Positions 27,892 through 37,050 of a stretch of DNA of 64,000 bases are shown here, in pieces. The DNA is from Saccharospirillum sp. (GTDB lineage Bacteria > Pseudomonadota > Gammaproteobacteria > Pseudomonadales > Natronospirillaceae): positions 1 through 64,000 of the forward strand of contig JAIUML010000002.1 in assembly GCA_022565595.1 (NCBI GenBank), given 5' to 3'. The notes under the pieces are model-generated. The model saw nothing but the letters and a program-made list of their open reading frames with translations, searched no databases and had not been told where the DNA came from. The translations under genes were made by a program, and so were the position numbers. Position 1 is the stretch's first letter; every line of letters begins with the position of its first letter.

Positions 27892-28665
27892 TCAAAGATT
27901 GGATGCGTAAAAAGCCGGTACATCAAAGCGCTGCAACTCATTGAAACGAATCATCTGCAACACTTCACGGACATACTCAACGCCACGAATGGAATAGCCA
28001 TCCAGTGCCCACATCAGATCTTCACTCGACAAAGGCTCCCCAAGCATACGCAACTCCGCGCGCATAAGTCGCATATCAGCATACTGGAAGTGCGTATTGA
28101 TGTTCTGAAAGTAGCCCTCGACTGAACCTTCTACCGACTCGAAAAGACGCACCTCATAGCGCTCGCCTTCTGGTCGACTGTTGGGCACCAATCCACAACC
28201 TTCGACAAAACACCATTGGCCGAAAAGGTTATTCCCCTCCAGCGCAAATCGGCTGGTGCCCCAGGCGCTCTCGTTGGCCGCCTGAGCCAGCACCATGGAC
28301 GCAGGCAAGGTGTCGACCCGCAGCAGCATCTCACTGAAGTAGCTTTCAGACCCAGGCTCTTCATCCACTCGGTAGTAGGCACCCAGTTCTGTCAGCAGGT
28401 TGTACTGCCAGTCGGTAAAGGGTCTCTCGCTGCTGGCTCTGGCCTGCATCTGCAGCAACCAGGCACGCTCAGTAGCGATACGCTCATTGTTTACCTGAAT
28501 CAGGGGATTTAAAAAATCGAAAAACTGCTCTTTCTTCTCATTCACATCGGTGATGCTGCCGAAATCGGGTAAAACCTCAGGCTCTGCTGCTTCCTGCGCC
28601 CGTGCCGAAACACTCAACACCACCAATATCACCCACAATTGCGGGTAAATGTTTAGCCTTAACAT
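27892..28665 (-). CDS. Glucosaminidase-domain protein (Bax-like)
   Basis: 257 residues. An N-terminal signal peptide (LWVILVVLSVSARA, cleavage near residue 23) indicates export. The body is a mannosyl-glycoprotein endo-beta-N-acetylglucosaminidase domain: MVLAQAANESAWGTSRFALEGNNLFGQWCF with the catalytic-type Glu, then YEVRLFESVEGSVEGYFQNINTH. This is the plan of E. coli Bax and related peptidoglycan hydrolases. A strong promoter (28695-28722) and GAGGTG ribosome binding site precede it. The stretch 27742-27891 on its 3' side has no gene. Confidence 0.88.
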   Translation of the reverse strand: MLRLNIYPQLWVILVVLSVSARAQEAAEPEVLPDFGSITDVNEKKEQFFDFLNPLIQVNNERIATERAWLLQMQARASSERPFTDWQYNLLTELGAYYRVDEEPGSESYFSEMLLRVDTLPASMVLAQAANESAWGTSRFALEGNNLFGQWCFVEGCGLVPNSRPEGERYEVRLFESVEGSVEGYFQNINTHFQYADMRLMRAELRMLGEPLSSEDLMWALDGYSIRGVEYVREVLQMIRFNELQRFDVPAFYASNL

Positions 28666-28694
28666 TCGCTCACCTCATCCCAATGGAGGCCGGC

Positions 28695-28722
28695 ATTATA
28701 GGTAAGGCTGCTCATTTTTCAA
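28695..28722 (-). promoter_or_regulatory. Sigma-70 promoter for the Bax-like gene
   Basis: On the minus strand TTGAAA (plus 28717-28722), 16 bases and a perfect TATAAT (28695-28700), with the start codon 30 bases further on. Transcription should begin near 28688. Confidence 0.7.
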
Positions 28723-28740
28723 CCAAAACAGTTATTCAGG

Positions 28741-28800
28741 GCGCACACCCCTGCACTCACTACATTCAGTGAACGAGAAAGTCGGTGCGGTAGTGTGCGC
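28741..28800. repeat. Nested inverted repeat
   Basis: GCGCACAC (28741-28748) pairs with GTGTGCGC (28793-28800), and inside it TCACT (28757-28761) pairs with AGTGA (28768-28772). The element sits 19 bases upstream of the promoter -35 of the Bax-like gene. It could be an operator region, a folded repeat or a transcription end; no second copy was noticed in the window. Confidence 0.45.
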
Positions 28801-28887
28801 TGCCCATTCGGTTAAAAGCTCAAAGAAGATGTAGCATAGGCACCCGAGGCCGTACCTCTTCGGATATGCTCACTTGAAGGTTGAAGT

Positions 28888-28905
28888 GAGGCACCTGAGT
28901 GCCTC
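28888..28905 (-). terminator. Stem-loop after the 41-codon gene
   Basis: GAGGCAC (28888-28894), loop CTGA, GTGCCTC (28899-28905): a 7-bp GC-rich stem 10 bases past the stop of the small gene on the minus strand. A second short dyad (GGCGCT/AGCGCC, 28909-28923) overlaps the stop codon. No T-run, so the end may be imperfect. Confidence 0.45.
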
Positions 28906-28915
28906 AGGGGCGCTA

Positions 28916-29041
28916 TCAGCGCCGACGTGCAGGATCGTCCTCACGCACCTCAATGCGTACTGGCTTTTGCTCCGGTTGCTGGTGTCTGAACAGCGCAACC
29001 GCTGCGAATGCGAACAGACTCAAAAGCAGAATGCTGGTCAT
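28916..29041 (-). CDS. Small membrane protein, 41 residues (unrecognised)
   Basis: A short reading frame with gene-like features: ATG 29041, a strong ribosome binding site (GAGAGGTAA) ending six bases upstream, and a stop at 28916-28918 followed by a stem-loop. The predicted peptide starts MTSILLLSLFAFAAVALF, a single hydrophobic segment of about 17 residues. It continues with a polar tail rich in Arg, Glu and Asp that ends EDDPARRR, giving an N-out or N-in single-pass topology. It follows the DUF1820 gene on the same strand, 204 bases away. I do not recognise the family; it may be a small regulatory membrane peptide. Confidence 0.55.
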   Translation of the reverse strand: MTSILLLSLFAFAAVALFRHQQPEQKPVRIEVREDDPARRR

Positions 29042-29245
29042 CGCTATTACCTCTCAGCGTCATGGTTGGAGTGTTGTCCGGTACCCGGCTGGAATGTCTT
29101 CCTTCCTTTTGCTACCAACCGCTACTTACCCAAGTATAGCGATCCCTGGGCAAAGGACCAGGAAAGCACTGACGGGTCTGTGTAAATATCGACCTCACGA
29201 AGCTGAATACGGCGGAACACCCTTGGTGCTTCAACCCCTGCTCGA

Positions 29246-29578
29246 TCAGTCTCGTTTGCGCCCTGGACTGGACTGAGGAAAGTGCACCACAGGGCTTCCA
29301 CCCTTGCTGTCACTGACCTTGGCGACCCCTTCCTTCTCAACTTCATCGATGCGGATGATGGCATGCATGGGAATAAAGCTGCGCTTCACACCATTGAACT
29401 CTTTCTGCAAACGCTCTTCACCGGGGTCTACCACGACCTGGCTGCGCTCGCCGAAGATCAACTCTTCGATTTCAATAAAGCCATAGAGGTCACCCTGATA
29501 GACTCGGGCGCAGTAAACCTCATAGACCTTATCCTGATTGACGAAGCTGACTTTATAGATGGACTTCTGCTCTTTCAT
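29246..29578 (-). CDS. DUF1820 family protein
   Basis: 110 residues from ATG 29578 (MKEQKSIYKVSFVNQDKVYEVYCARVYQGDLYGFIEIEELIFGE). This matches DUF1820, a small cytoplasmic family of unknown function confined to gammaproteobacteria and usually next to miaB, as here. The segment FNGVKRSFIPMHAIIRIDEVEKEGVAKVSD is the conserved second half and resembles an Hfq/Sm-like or LSm-type strand pattern only loosely. The open frame extends 21 codons upstream in sequence unlike the family. It is divergent from miaB with 178 bases between the starts. Confidence 0.85.
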   Translation of the reverse strand: MKEQKSIYKVSFVNQDKVYEVYCARVYQGDLYGFIEIEELIFGERSQVVVDPGEERLQKEFNGVKRSFIPMHAIIRIDEVEKEGVAKVSDSKGGSPVVHFPQSSPGRKRD

Positions 29579-29756
29579 GGGTTCCAGTGCGTCTCTAAAG
29601 AATACTGACAACCAATATGGGTGCTGTCCGACCGGTTTCAATCAAGGCCACCTTAGCGGAAAGCATCATTTTTTCGACCCCGTTTGGTTCCTGAGCCATG
29701 TGCGCGTATAATCTCTCGCCCCCAGCCACTTCATCAAATCAGTATTATCGAGACTC

Positions 29757-31121
29757 ATGACCAAGAAGCTCTTCATCAAGACCCACGGTTGCCAAATGAA
29801 CGAATACGACTCCTCCCGCATGGCCGATTTGCTGGGAGACAGCCATGGCTACGAGTTGACCGATAATGCTGAAGAAGCAGACATGCTGCTGCTCAACACC
29901 TGCTCAATCCGTGAAAAGGCTCAGGAGAAAGTATTCCACCAACTCGGTCGCTGGAAATCATTGAAAGCAAAGAACCCCAACCTCAAGATTGGGGTCGGTG
30001 GTTGTGTGGCTTCTCAGGAAGGTAAAGCCATATCCGATCGTGCGCCCTACGTCGACATGATCTTTGGCCCGCAAACCCTGCATCGCCTGCCCGCCATGCT
30101 GGACGCCTCTGCAAGCCAGGCGGTCAATGGGGCCAATCATCGCATCGCCACGGTGGATGTGACCTTTCCCGAAATCGAAAAATTCGACCATCTGCCCGCA
30201 CCAAGCAGCGATGGCGTCAGTGCTTTTGTTTCGATTATGGAAGGCTGTTCAAAATACTGTACCTTTTGCGTGGTTCCCTACACCCGGGGCGAGGAAGTCA
30301 GCCGTCCTTTCGATGATGTCATCGCCGAAGTCCACCATCTGGCCAAACAGGGTGTGCGTGAAATCAATTTCCTGGGGCAGAACGTCAATGCCTATCGCGG
30401 GCCGCGTCACGATGGTGACGAGGCCGATCTGGCTGACTTGATCACCCTGAGCGCCCAGATTGATGGCATAGACCGCATTCGGTTCACCACCAGCCACCCG
30501 GTGGAATTCAGCGATTCGCTGGTGGATGTCTACCTGGACGTACCCGAACTGGTCAGCCACCTGCACTTGCCTGTTCAGAGCGGGTCGGACGCCATTCTTT
30601 CCGCCATGAAACGCGGCCATACCGCAGCAGAATACGTCGAGAAAATGGAGCGTATTCGAGCCAACCGGCCTGATATCAGCTTTTCGTCGGATTTCATCGT
30701 CGGCTTTCCCGGCGAAACCGAGGCCGATTTCGAAGCCACCATGAACCTCATTCAACAGATCGGCTTCGATCACAGCTTCAGCTTTGTGTACAGCCCTCGC
30801 CCGGGTACACCGGCCAGCGATCTGGCAGACGACACCGCTGAAGCCGTCAAGAAACAACGCCTGGCCATCCTCCAGGATCGCATCATTCAGCAGGCGCAAG
30901 GGATCAGCCGGCGCATGGTTGGGTCGACCCAGATGATCCTGGTAACAGAACGCTCAAAACGCAATTCTGACGAGCTCCAGGGCCGCACCGAAAACAATCG
31001 CCTGACCTTTTTCAAGTGTGAGGATGATGAATTGATCGGCAAGTTTGTTCAGGTCACCATCACCGAGGCCTTTGCCAACAGCCTGAGGGGTGAAGTGGTC
31101 AATGCAGACCTTGCCTACTGA
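29757..31121 (+). CDS. miaB: tRNA-2-methylthio-N6-dimethylallyladenosine synthase
   Basis: Radical-SAM methylthiotransferase acting on i6A37 of tRNAs. 454 residues. The N-terminal UPF0004 domain carries the three auxiliary-cluster cysteines ([30 protein letters not shown]), the radical-SAM site is [18 protein letters not shown], and the TRAM domain is at the C-terminus ([25 protein letters not shown]). Full-length. It precedes the ybeZ-ybeY-corC operon, the same order as in E. coli and Pseudomonas. Confidence 0.97.
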   Translation: MTKKLFIKTHGCQMNEYDSSRMADLLGDSHGYELTDNAEEADMLLLNTCSIREKAQEKVFHQLGRWKSLKAKNPNLKIGVGGCVASQEGKAISDRAPYVDMIFGPQTLHRLPAMLDASASQAVNGANHRIATVDVTFPEIEKFDHLPAPSSDGVSAFVSIMEGCSKYCTFCVVPYTRGEEVSRPFDDVIAEVHHLAKQGVREINFLGQNVNAYRGPRHDGDEADLADLITLSAQIDGIDRIRFTTSHPVEFSDSLVDVYLDVPELVSHLHLPVQSGSDAILSAMKRGHTAAEYVEKMERIRANRPDISFSSDFIVGFPGETEADFEATMNLIQQIGFDHSFSFVYSPRPGTPASDLADDTAEAVKKQRLAILQDRIIQQAQGISRRMVGSTQMILVTERSKRNSDELQGRTENNRLTFFKCEDDELIGKFVQVTITEAFANSLRGEVVNADLAY

Positions 31122-31165
31122 TGAGAAAAAGGCATTAAAAACTGCCTGCTTAGACCAATGGCATT

Positions 31166-31193
31166 TTGACAAGATCCGCGCCTTGCGTATGCT
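31166..31193 (+). promoter_or_regulatory. Sigma-70 promoter for ybeZ-ybeY-corC
   Basis: TTGACA (31166-31171), 16 bases, TATGCT (31188-31193), in the 109-base gap between miaB and ybeZ. Transcription would begin near 31200, about 30 bases before the start codon. Confidence 0.6.
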
Positions 31194-31230
31194 TGGTTCA
31201 TGAGACACCAAACAGAGGGACAGACCCACT

Positions 31231-32231
<1,001 letters not shown>

Positions 32232-32235
<4 letters not shown>

Positions 32236-32690
32236 ACCTGACCCTGGACATTCAGGTCGCCAGTTCGACCACCCCCTTGCCCGATACCATTCAACTCCAA
32301 CAGTGGGTGGCGGCGGCGCTGAGAGATGCCAGAGACGACACCGAGCTCAGCATTCGTCTGGTAGACGAGGCCGAAGCCAGGACTCTGAATCGTGACTATC
32401 GCGGTAAAGACTATGCCACCAACGTACTCTCATTCCCATTTGAGCTGCCACCGGATATAGAAGACCCGGAAGCCGCCGCCTTGCTCGGTGATCTGGTGCT
32501 CTGTGCACCCGTCGTTGCCCAGGAAGCCGTCGACCAGGACAAGCCATTATTCGATCATTGGGCGCATCTGGTGGTACATGGCACCTTGCATCTACTGGGC
32601 CATGACCATATAGAGCCAGCAGAAGCCGACGCCATGGAGGCGCTGGAAGTCGAAATATTAAACCAATTGGGTATTGCAAACCCCTACTGA
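32232..32690 (+). CDS. ybeY: Endoribonuclease YbeY
   Basis: Zinc-dependent single-strand endoribonuclease (152 residues) for 16S rRNA 3' maturation and 70S quality control. The metal site [11 protein letters not shown] is intact, with the preceding [10 protein letters not shown] and [15 protein letters not shown]. It overlaps ybeZ at its 5' end and is followed by corC after 61 bases. Full-length. Confidence 0.96.
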
Positions 32691-32751
32691 CCCGGGCAGC
32701 CTGGTACAGACCAGGATCCGCTGTGCAGGCGAAAAGAGGAAAACGAGGACC

Positions 32752-33624
32752 ATGAGCGACGAACGACCGACGAGTAGCAGCCCCGGGAGGCGATCCTGGC
32801 TTGAACGCCTGTCCGACGCCTTTACCGGGGAGCCTAAAGATCGAGAAGACCTGCTCAATGTTCTGAAGGATGCTCAGGAAAAGGACATTCTGGACACCGA
32901 AGCCTTCAAGATTATCGAAGGCGCCATGAATGTATCCGACATGCACGTCAGAGACATCATGATCCCTCGCTCGCAAATGGTCTCACTGGAACAGGACGAA
33001 CCGATACAGGCCTGGCTGGAAAAGATCGTCGAGTCTGGTCACTCGCGCTTTCCTGTTCTCAGTGAGCACGGCGATGATGTCTCGGGTGTATTGCTGGCGA
33101 AAGACCTGCTTGGCCTTGGCCTGCAGACCAGCTTCGACTTGATCACTATGCAATCCGGCCTGAAAAACATCATACGTTCTGTGACTTTCGTCCCTGAAAG
33201 CAAACGATTGAATATCCTGTTGAAGGACTTTCGATCGAACCGCAACCATATGGCCATTGTTGTCGATGAATATGGCCAAACGGCAGGGCTGGTCACCATT
33301 GAAGACGTGCTGGAAGAAATTGTTGGTGAGATCGAAGACGAACATGACGATGAAGTAGACGCCAATATCCGTCCCAATGGCAATGGCGGCTTTCTTGTCC
33401 AGGCTTTGACGCCCATCGAAGACTTCAATGCCCATTTCTCGACAGACATCAGTGACGAAGAGTTCGATACCATTGGTGGTATCGTCATGCACAAATTCGG
33501 CAAGGTTCCGCAGCGGGATGAGTCCATTCAACTGGACGACCTCATGGTGCGGGTACTCAATGCCGACAATCGTCGGGTACGAGTACTGGAGGTCAATCGG
33601 CTGGATGCGGCCTCAATCGAATAG
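32752..33624 (+). CDS. corC: CorC/YbeX transporter-associated CBS protein
   Basis: 290 residues: a short N-terminal stretch, two CBS domains (MHVRDIMIPRSQMVSLEQDEPIQAWLEKIVESGHSRFPVLSEHGDDVSGVLLAKDLL and the paired SNRNHMAIVVDEYGQTAGLVTIEDVLEEIVGEIEDE), then a CorC_HlyC domain (EDFNAHFSTDISDEEFDTIGGIVMHKFGKVP). It is associated with Mg/Co handling and, with YbeZ/YbeY, with ribosome metabolism. GAGGACC precedes the chosen ATG. lnt, which follows corC in E. coli and Pseudomonas, is not here; a FIST gene follows instead. Confidence 0.94.
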   Translation: MSDERPTSSSPGRRSWLERLSDAFTGEPKDREDLLNVLKDAQEKDILDTEAFKIIEGAMNVSDMHVRDIMIPRSQMVSLEQDEPIQAWLEKIVESGHSRFPVLSEHGDDVSGVLLAKDLLGLGLQTSFDLITMQSGLKNIIRSVTFVPESKRLNILLKDFRSNRNHMAIVVDEYGQTAGLVTIEDVLEEIVGEIEDEHDDEVDANIRPNGNGGFLVQALTPIEDFNAHFSTDISDEEFDTIGGIVMHKFGKVPQRDESIQLDDLMVRVLNADNRRVRVLEVNRLDAASIE

Positions 33625-33728
33625 TCTATACTGTATTGCAATGATGGTACCAACGCTGGCATATGCCGGCTAGCCCAATTGCTCAGCCAGTTCGGGCGGG
33701 TTGACCTGTCAGGCCAGGAGTACGCAGT

Positions 33729-34883
33729 ATGAGCGAGTCAACATACCCCATTCGAACCGCCCAAAGCGTTGTTATTGACTCCGGCGAGGCGATAGCTGAC
33801 ATCGCCACCCAACTGGCCCCAGACCCTGGCAGCCTGGTCCTGTTCTTTTGTTCCAGTCAATATGACCTGGAGGCACTGACGCAAGCGATCAACACCGTTT
33901 TTTCAGATTGCCAGGTCATAGGTTGCACCAGCAGCGGTGAAATTGGCCCCCTGGGTTACACCACAGGCGGCCTGTCAGCAGTGAGCTTCCCACCGGAAGT
34001 ACTGACAGGTGTAGCAGGCCTTATCCACCCAATCAACCAGTTCCAGATTGGTGAAGGTGAAGCCTTCACACAAGGCTTGATGCGCATGCTGGAGAACCAG
34101 AATAACGCGGCACGCCACCACAATACCTTTGCCATGTTGTTGATCGACGGTTTGTCTCAATTGGAAGAGCCCATCGTCCGCTCACTCAGCAGCGCTCTGG
34201 GCGCGATTCCCATTGTAGGGGGGTCGGCGTCGGATGATCTGCAATTCGACCAGACGTTCATCTTCCATCAGGGTCAGTTTCACTCCGATTCAGCTCTGGT
34301 CTTGCTGGCAACAACACCGTTACGAATTTTTCCGTTCAAGACTCAGCATTTCAGGGCAACCGAACAGCGGCTTGTTGTTACAGCTGCCGACCCAACCTCT
34401 CGACGCGTACTCGAAATCAACGGCCTGCCGGCCGCCCAGGAGTATGCCCGTTTGGTGAAGGTTGACCTCGACGACCTCAATCCCATGCGTTTCGCCGCTT
34501 CACCGGTTGTTGTGCTGATCGATGGTCATGAATACGTTCGCTCCATTCAGAAAGCCAACCCGGATGGCAGCCTGACATTTTATTGCGCCATCGACGAAGG
34601 CATCGTCCTTCGTGTAGCACAGGGCATAGATCTGACCCACAACATGGAACAGGCACTTGAGGAGGTGCGACTGCGCATCGGAGAACCCTACCTCATACTT
34701 GGCAACGACTGTGTTCTGCGCAAGCTTGAAATCAACCAGAAGGGGCTGGAACAGGAAGTAGGCACACTGCTGGCAAAAGCCAGAGTGGTCGGTTTCAACA
34801 CCTACGGCGAGCAGTTTGGGGGCGTCCACGTAAACCAGACCTTCACTGGCCTGGCCCTGGGCTCGCCGTGGAGTAAGCCATGA
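33729..34883 (+). CDS. FIST-domain sensor protein (NosP-like)
   Basis: 384 residues with FIST_N (about 30-225: CSSQYDLEALTQAINTVFSDCQVIGCTSSGEIGPLGYTTGGLSAVSF, ... AIPIVGGSASDDLQFDQTFIFHQGQFHSDSALVLL) and FIST_C (about 225-375: RVLEINGLPAAQEYA, ... FNTYGEQFGGVHVNQTFTGLAL). FIST proteins sense small ligands; some, called NosP, bind heme and nitric oxide and regulate a partnered kinase or cyclic-di-GMP enzyme. Here the stop overlaps the start of a GAF-GGDEF-EAL gene (ATGA), so the two are co-translated. The ligand is inference. AGGAG lies eight bases before the ATG. Confidence 0.88.
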   Translation: MSESTYPIRTAQSVVIDSGEAIADIATQLAPDPGSLVLFFCSSQYDLEALTQAINTVFSDCQVIGCTSSGEIGPLGYTTGGLSAVSFPPEVLTGVAGLIHPINQFQIGEGEAFTQGLMRMLENQNNAARHHNTFAMLLIDGLSQLEEPIVRSLSSALGAIPIVGGSASDDLQFDQTFIFHQGQFHSDSALVLLATTPLRIFPFKTQHFRATEQRLVVTAADPTSRRVLEINGLPAAQEYARLVKVDLDDLNPMRFAASPVVVLIDGHEYVRSIQKANPDGSLTFYCAIDEGIVLRVAQGIDLTHNMEQALEEVRLRIGEPYLILGNDCVLRKLEINQKGLEQEVGTLLAKARVVGFNTYGEQFGGVHVNQTFTGLALGSPWSKP

Positions 34884-36499
34884 CCTCACGGCCCGAGCAG
34901 GAAGATCAAAGTGCCGAAATCAAGCGCCTCAACAAGATCATTGAAGCTTTGATGAACCGAGCCGAACGCACTCTCAGCAGCCAAGGAAGCGATTTCAGCC
35001 TGTTTCAAACCGCCTTGACACTGGAGCAAACCATCCGCGATCGAACTCGGGATCTGGAACAGACTCTGAGGGATAACGAGCGCATCACCCGAGACCTCCA
35101 TCGCACAGCCGAGGAAATGGAGGAGGAAATTGGTAAGCGACAGTTTGAAGAAACCCTGCGCGAACATCAGTTTTCCATCCTTGAAATGATCGCGACGGAT
35201 CAGAACCTCGAGCAAACATTAACGGAGCTGGTAGCCTCCATTGACCAGCAACTCGAAGACGGCATGACCTCACTGCTGTTGCTTTCGGACGATGGTCAAA
35301 CCATCGGCAGAACGATCGCCCCAACCATGCCACGACCCTACAACGAGGGGTTAATTGGGCTTCCTATCGGCCCCCAGGCAGGTTCCTGTGGTACCGCCAT
35401 GTATCGGGGTGAGCCGGTGATTGTTGAAGACATTGCCACTGACCCGAAATGGGAGCCTTATCGAGAATTCGCCTTGAGTTATCAGTTACGCAGTTGCTGG
35501 TCAACACCCATCATTTCTGCCAATGGCATGGTTCTTGGTTCTCTGGCGATCTACCATCGAAAACCACATACCCCGGACATCAAAGAGCGTCGGCTGGTAT
35601 CTGGAGGCGTACACCTGGCCGGTATTGCCATCGAACGCAGCCAGGCAGAAGCCCGTATTCGGCATATGGCGCATCATGACGCCCTGACCGACCTACCCAA
35701 CCGCACCCTGATGGAAGACCGCGTCAACCAGGCCATCTTGCAAGTTGGCCGCGAGGGTGGGCACGCCGCCTTGATTCTGATTGATCTTGATCGCTTCAAG
35801 AACATCAATGACTCGCTCGGCCACCAGACCGGTGACATTGCGCTCATACAGGTAGCAAAGCGCCTCAGATCCTGTGTACGCTCAAGCGATACTCTGGCTC
35901 GTCTGGGTGGCGATGAGTTTGTTATTTGTGTGCCTCATTTGATCGATACCGTCAGTTTGAGCCGTATGGCAGAAAAGATACTGCAGGCACTGGACAAGCC
36001 TTTTGAACTCGCCGACCTGTCGTTGCACATAGGCGCCAGTATTGGCATCGCTCTGTACCCTGACGATGGTTACGATTCAACAGAATTGCTGCGCAATGCC
36101 GATGCGGCCATGTATGCAGCCAAAGACAACGGACGCGGTAATTTCCAGTTTTTCACCCCGGAATTGAACGCCAGTGCACACGAACGCTTGTTGTTGATCA
36201 GCCAACTTCGCCAGGCCCTGGATAGAGAAGAGTTTGAACTCTATTTTCAACCCATAGTCGAGGTCGACAGCGCTAATCTGGTGGGCGCTGAAGCCCTGCT
36301 GCGCTGGAACCACCCGGAAAGAGGGTTGGTATCGCCAGACGTATTCATTCCCATACTGGAAGAGACTGGCATGATGGTCAATGTCGGCCCTGGGTGTTAC
36401 GCAAGGCTTGCCAGACCAGCCAGGCCTGGCGAGCTGCCGGGCTGCGGCCGATCAAGATGGCCGTCAACCTTTCAGCGGTGCAATTTTACCAAAGTTTGA
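34880..36499 (+). CDS. GAF-GGDEF-EAL cyclic-di-GMP protein, frameshifted in EAL domain (5' part)
   Basis: The frame encodes 539 residues. An N-terminal coiled coil (residues about 5-90) is followed by a GAF domain (about 95-255), a complete GGDEF domain (HDALTDLPNRTLMEDRV ... SDTLARLGGDEFVICV ... LLRNADAAMYAAKDNGRGNFQFF) and the start of an EAL domain with EALLRWNHPERGLVSPDVFIPILEETGMM. After MMVNVG the frame runs into unrelated sequence and stops. Conserved EAL sequence continues in the next frame (36391-36984). Restoring one base near 36386-36391 gives a 701-residue protein. The GGDEF half should still fold. It overlaps the FIST gene by four bases. Confidence 0.85.
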   Translation: MTSRPEQEDQSAEIKRLNKIIEALMNRAERTLSSQGSDFSLFQTALTLEQTIRDRTRDLEQTLRDNERITRDLHRTAEEMEEEIGKRQFEETLREHQFSILEMIATDQNLEQTLTELVASIDQQLEDGMTSLLLLSDDGQTIGRTIAPTMPRPYNEGLIGLPIGPQAGSCGTAMYRGEPVIVEDIATDPKWEPYREFALSYQLRSCWSTPIISANGMVLGSLAIYHRKPHTPDIKERRLVSGGVHLAGIAIERSQAEARIRHMAHHDALTDLPNRTLMEDRVNQAILQVGREGGHAALILIDLDRFKNINDSLGHQTGDIALIQVAKRLRSCVRSSDTLARLGGDEFVICVPHLIDTVSLSRMAEKILQALDKPFELADLSLHIGASIGIALYPDDGYDSTELLRNADAAMYAAKDNGRGNFQFFTPELNASAHERLLLISQLRQALDREEFELYFQPIVEVDSANLVGAEALLRWNHPERGLVSPDVFIPILEETGMMVNVGPGCYARLARPARPGELPGCGRSRWPSTFQRCNFTKV

Positions 36500-36984
36500 T
36501 CCATGAAACCGTCAAGGAGGTGTTAGCGTCGAGCCAACTCGAGCCGGGGGCTCTAACACTGGAGTTCACTGAGGCCATTCTCCTTGCCGATACCGAGTCG
36601 GTGATACAAACCATGTACGATCTCAAGGCTCTAGGGGTAGATCTGGCGCTGGATGACTTCGGTACCGGCTACTCATCGTTATCCTACCTGCAGCGGTTTC
36701 CGGTTGACCGCCTCAAGATTGACCGCAGTTTTCTGCTGGAAAGCATGAACGATGGTAACGCCGCTCACATCGTCCATTCCATTGTCCAGTTGGCCGATAA
36801 ACTTGGATTGATCAGCGTGGCAGAGGGAATAGAAACACAGGAACAACTGGAATTAATGCGCCATTTTGGTTGCAATGAACTGCAGGGTTTTCTCTTCAGC
36901 CGACCTCTGCCCGCAGATCAGTTTGCCGACTTGCTGGAAGCCAGCACCGACCAGGTCTTGCATTTTAAACAGACCCCTCTCTGA
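36391..36984 (+). pseudogene. Remaining EAL domain, out of frame with its 5' part
   Basis: Read from 36391 the sequence continues W-V-L-R-K-A-C-Q-T-S-Q-A-W and then all remaining EAL motifs: MAVNLSAVQFYQ, LTLEFTEAILL, LALDDFGTGYSSLSYL, VDRLKIDRSFL, ISVAEGIETQEQLE and CNELQGFLFSRPLP. Catalytic acids are therefore intact, and the family expects VGRWVLRKA where the sequence has VG then P-G-C. This implies a single deleted base in the GGCCC tract at 36386-36390. There is no good ribosome binding site for separate translation. It is either a real mutation that splits the phosphodiesterase or a sequencing error. Confidence 0.8.
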
Positions 36985-37050
36985 CACCTTGAACCAGGAA
37001 TTCTGATACTCTGAACAGGACGTTCAATAAGAATTGAAGGAGGAACCATC

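Noticed and set aside
36391-36984. Programmed ribosomal frameshift joining the two halves of the GGDEF-EAL gene
   Set aside because: The site lacks a slippery heptamer or a stimulatory structure; a simple missing base in a C run explains it better.
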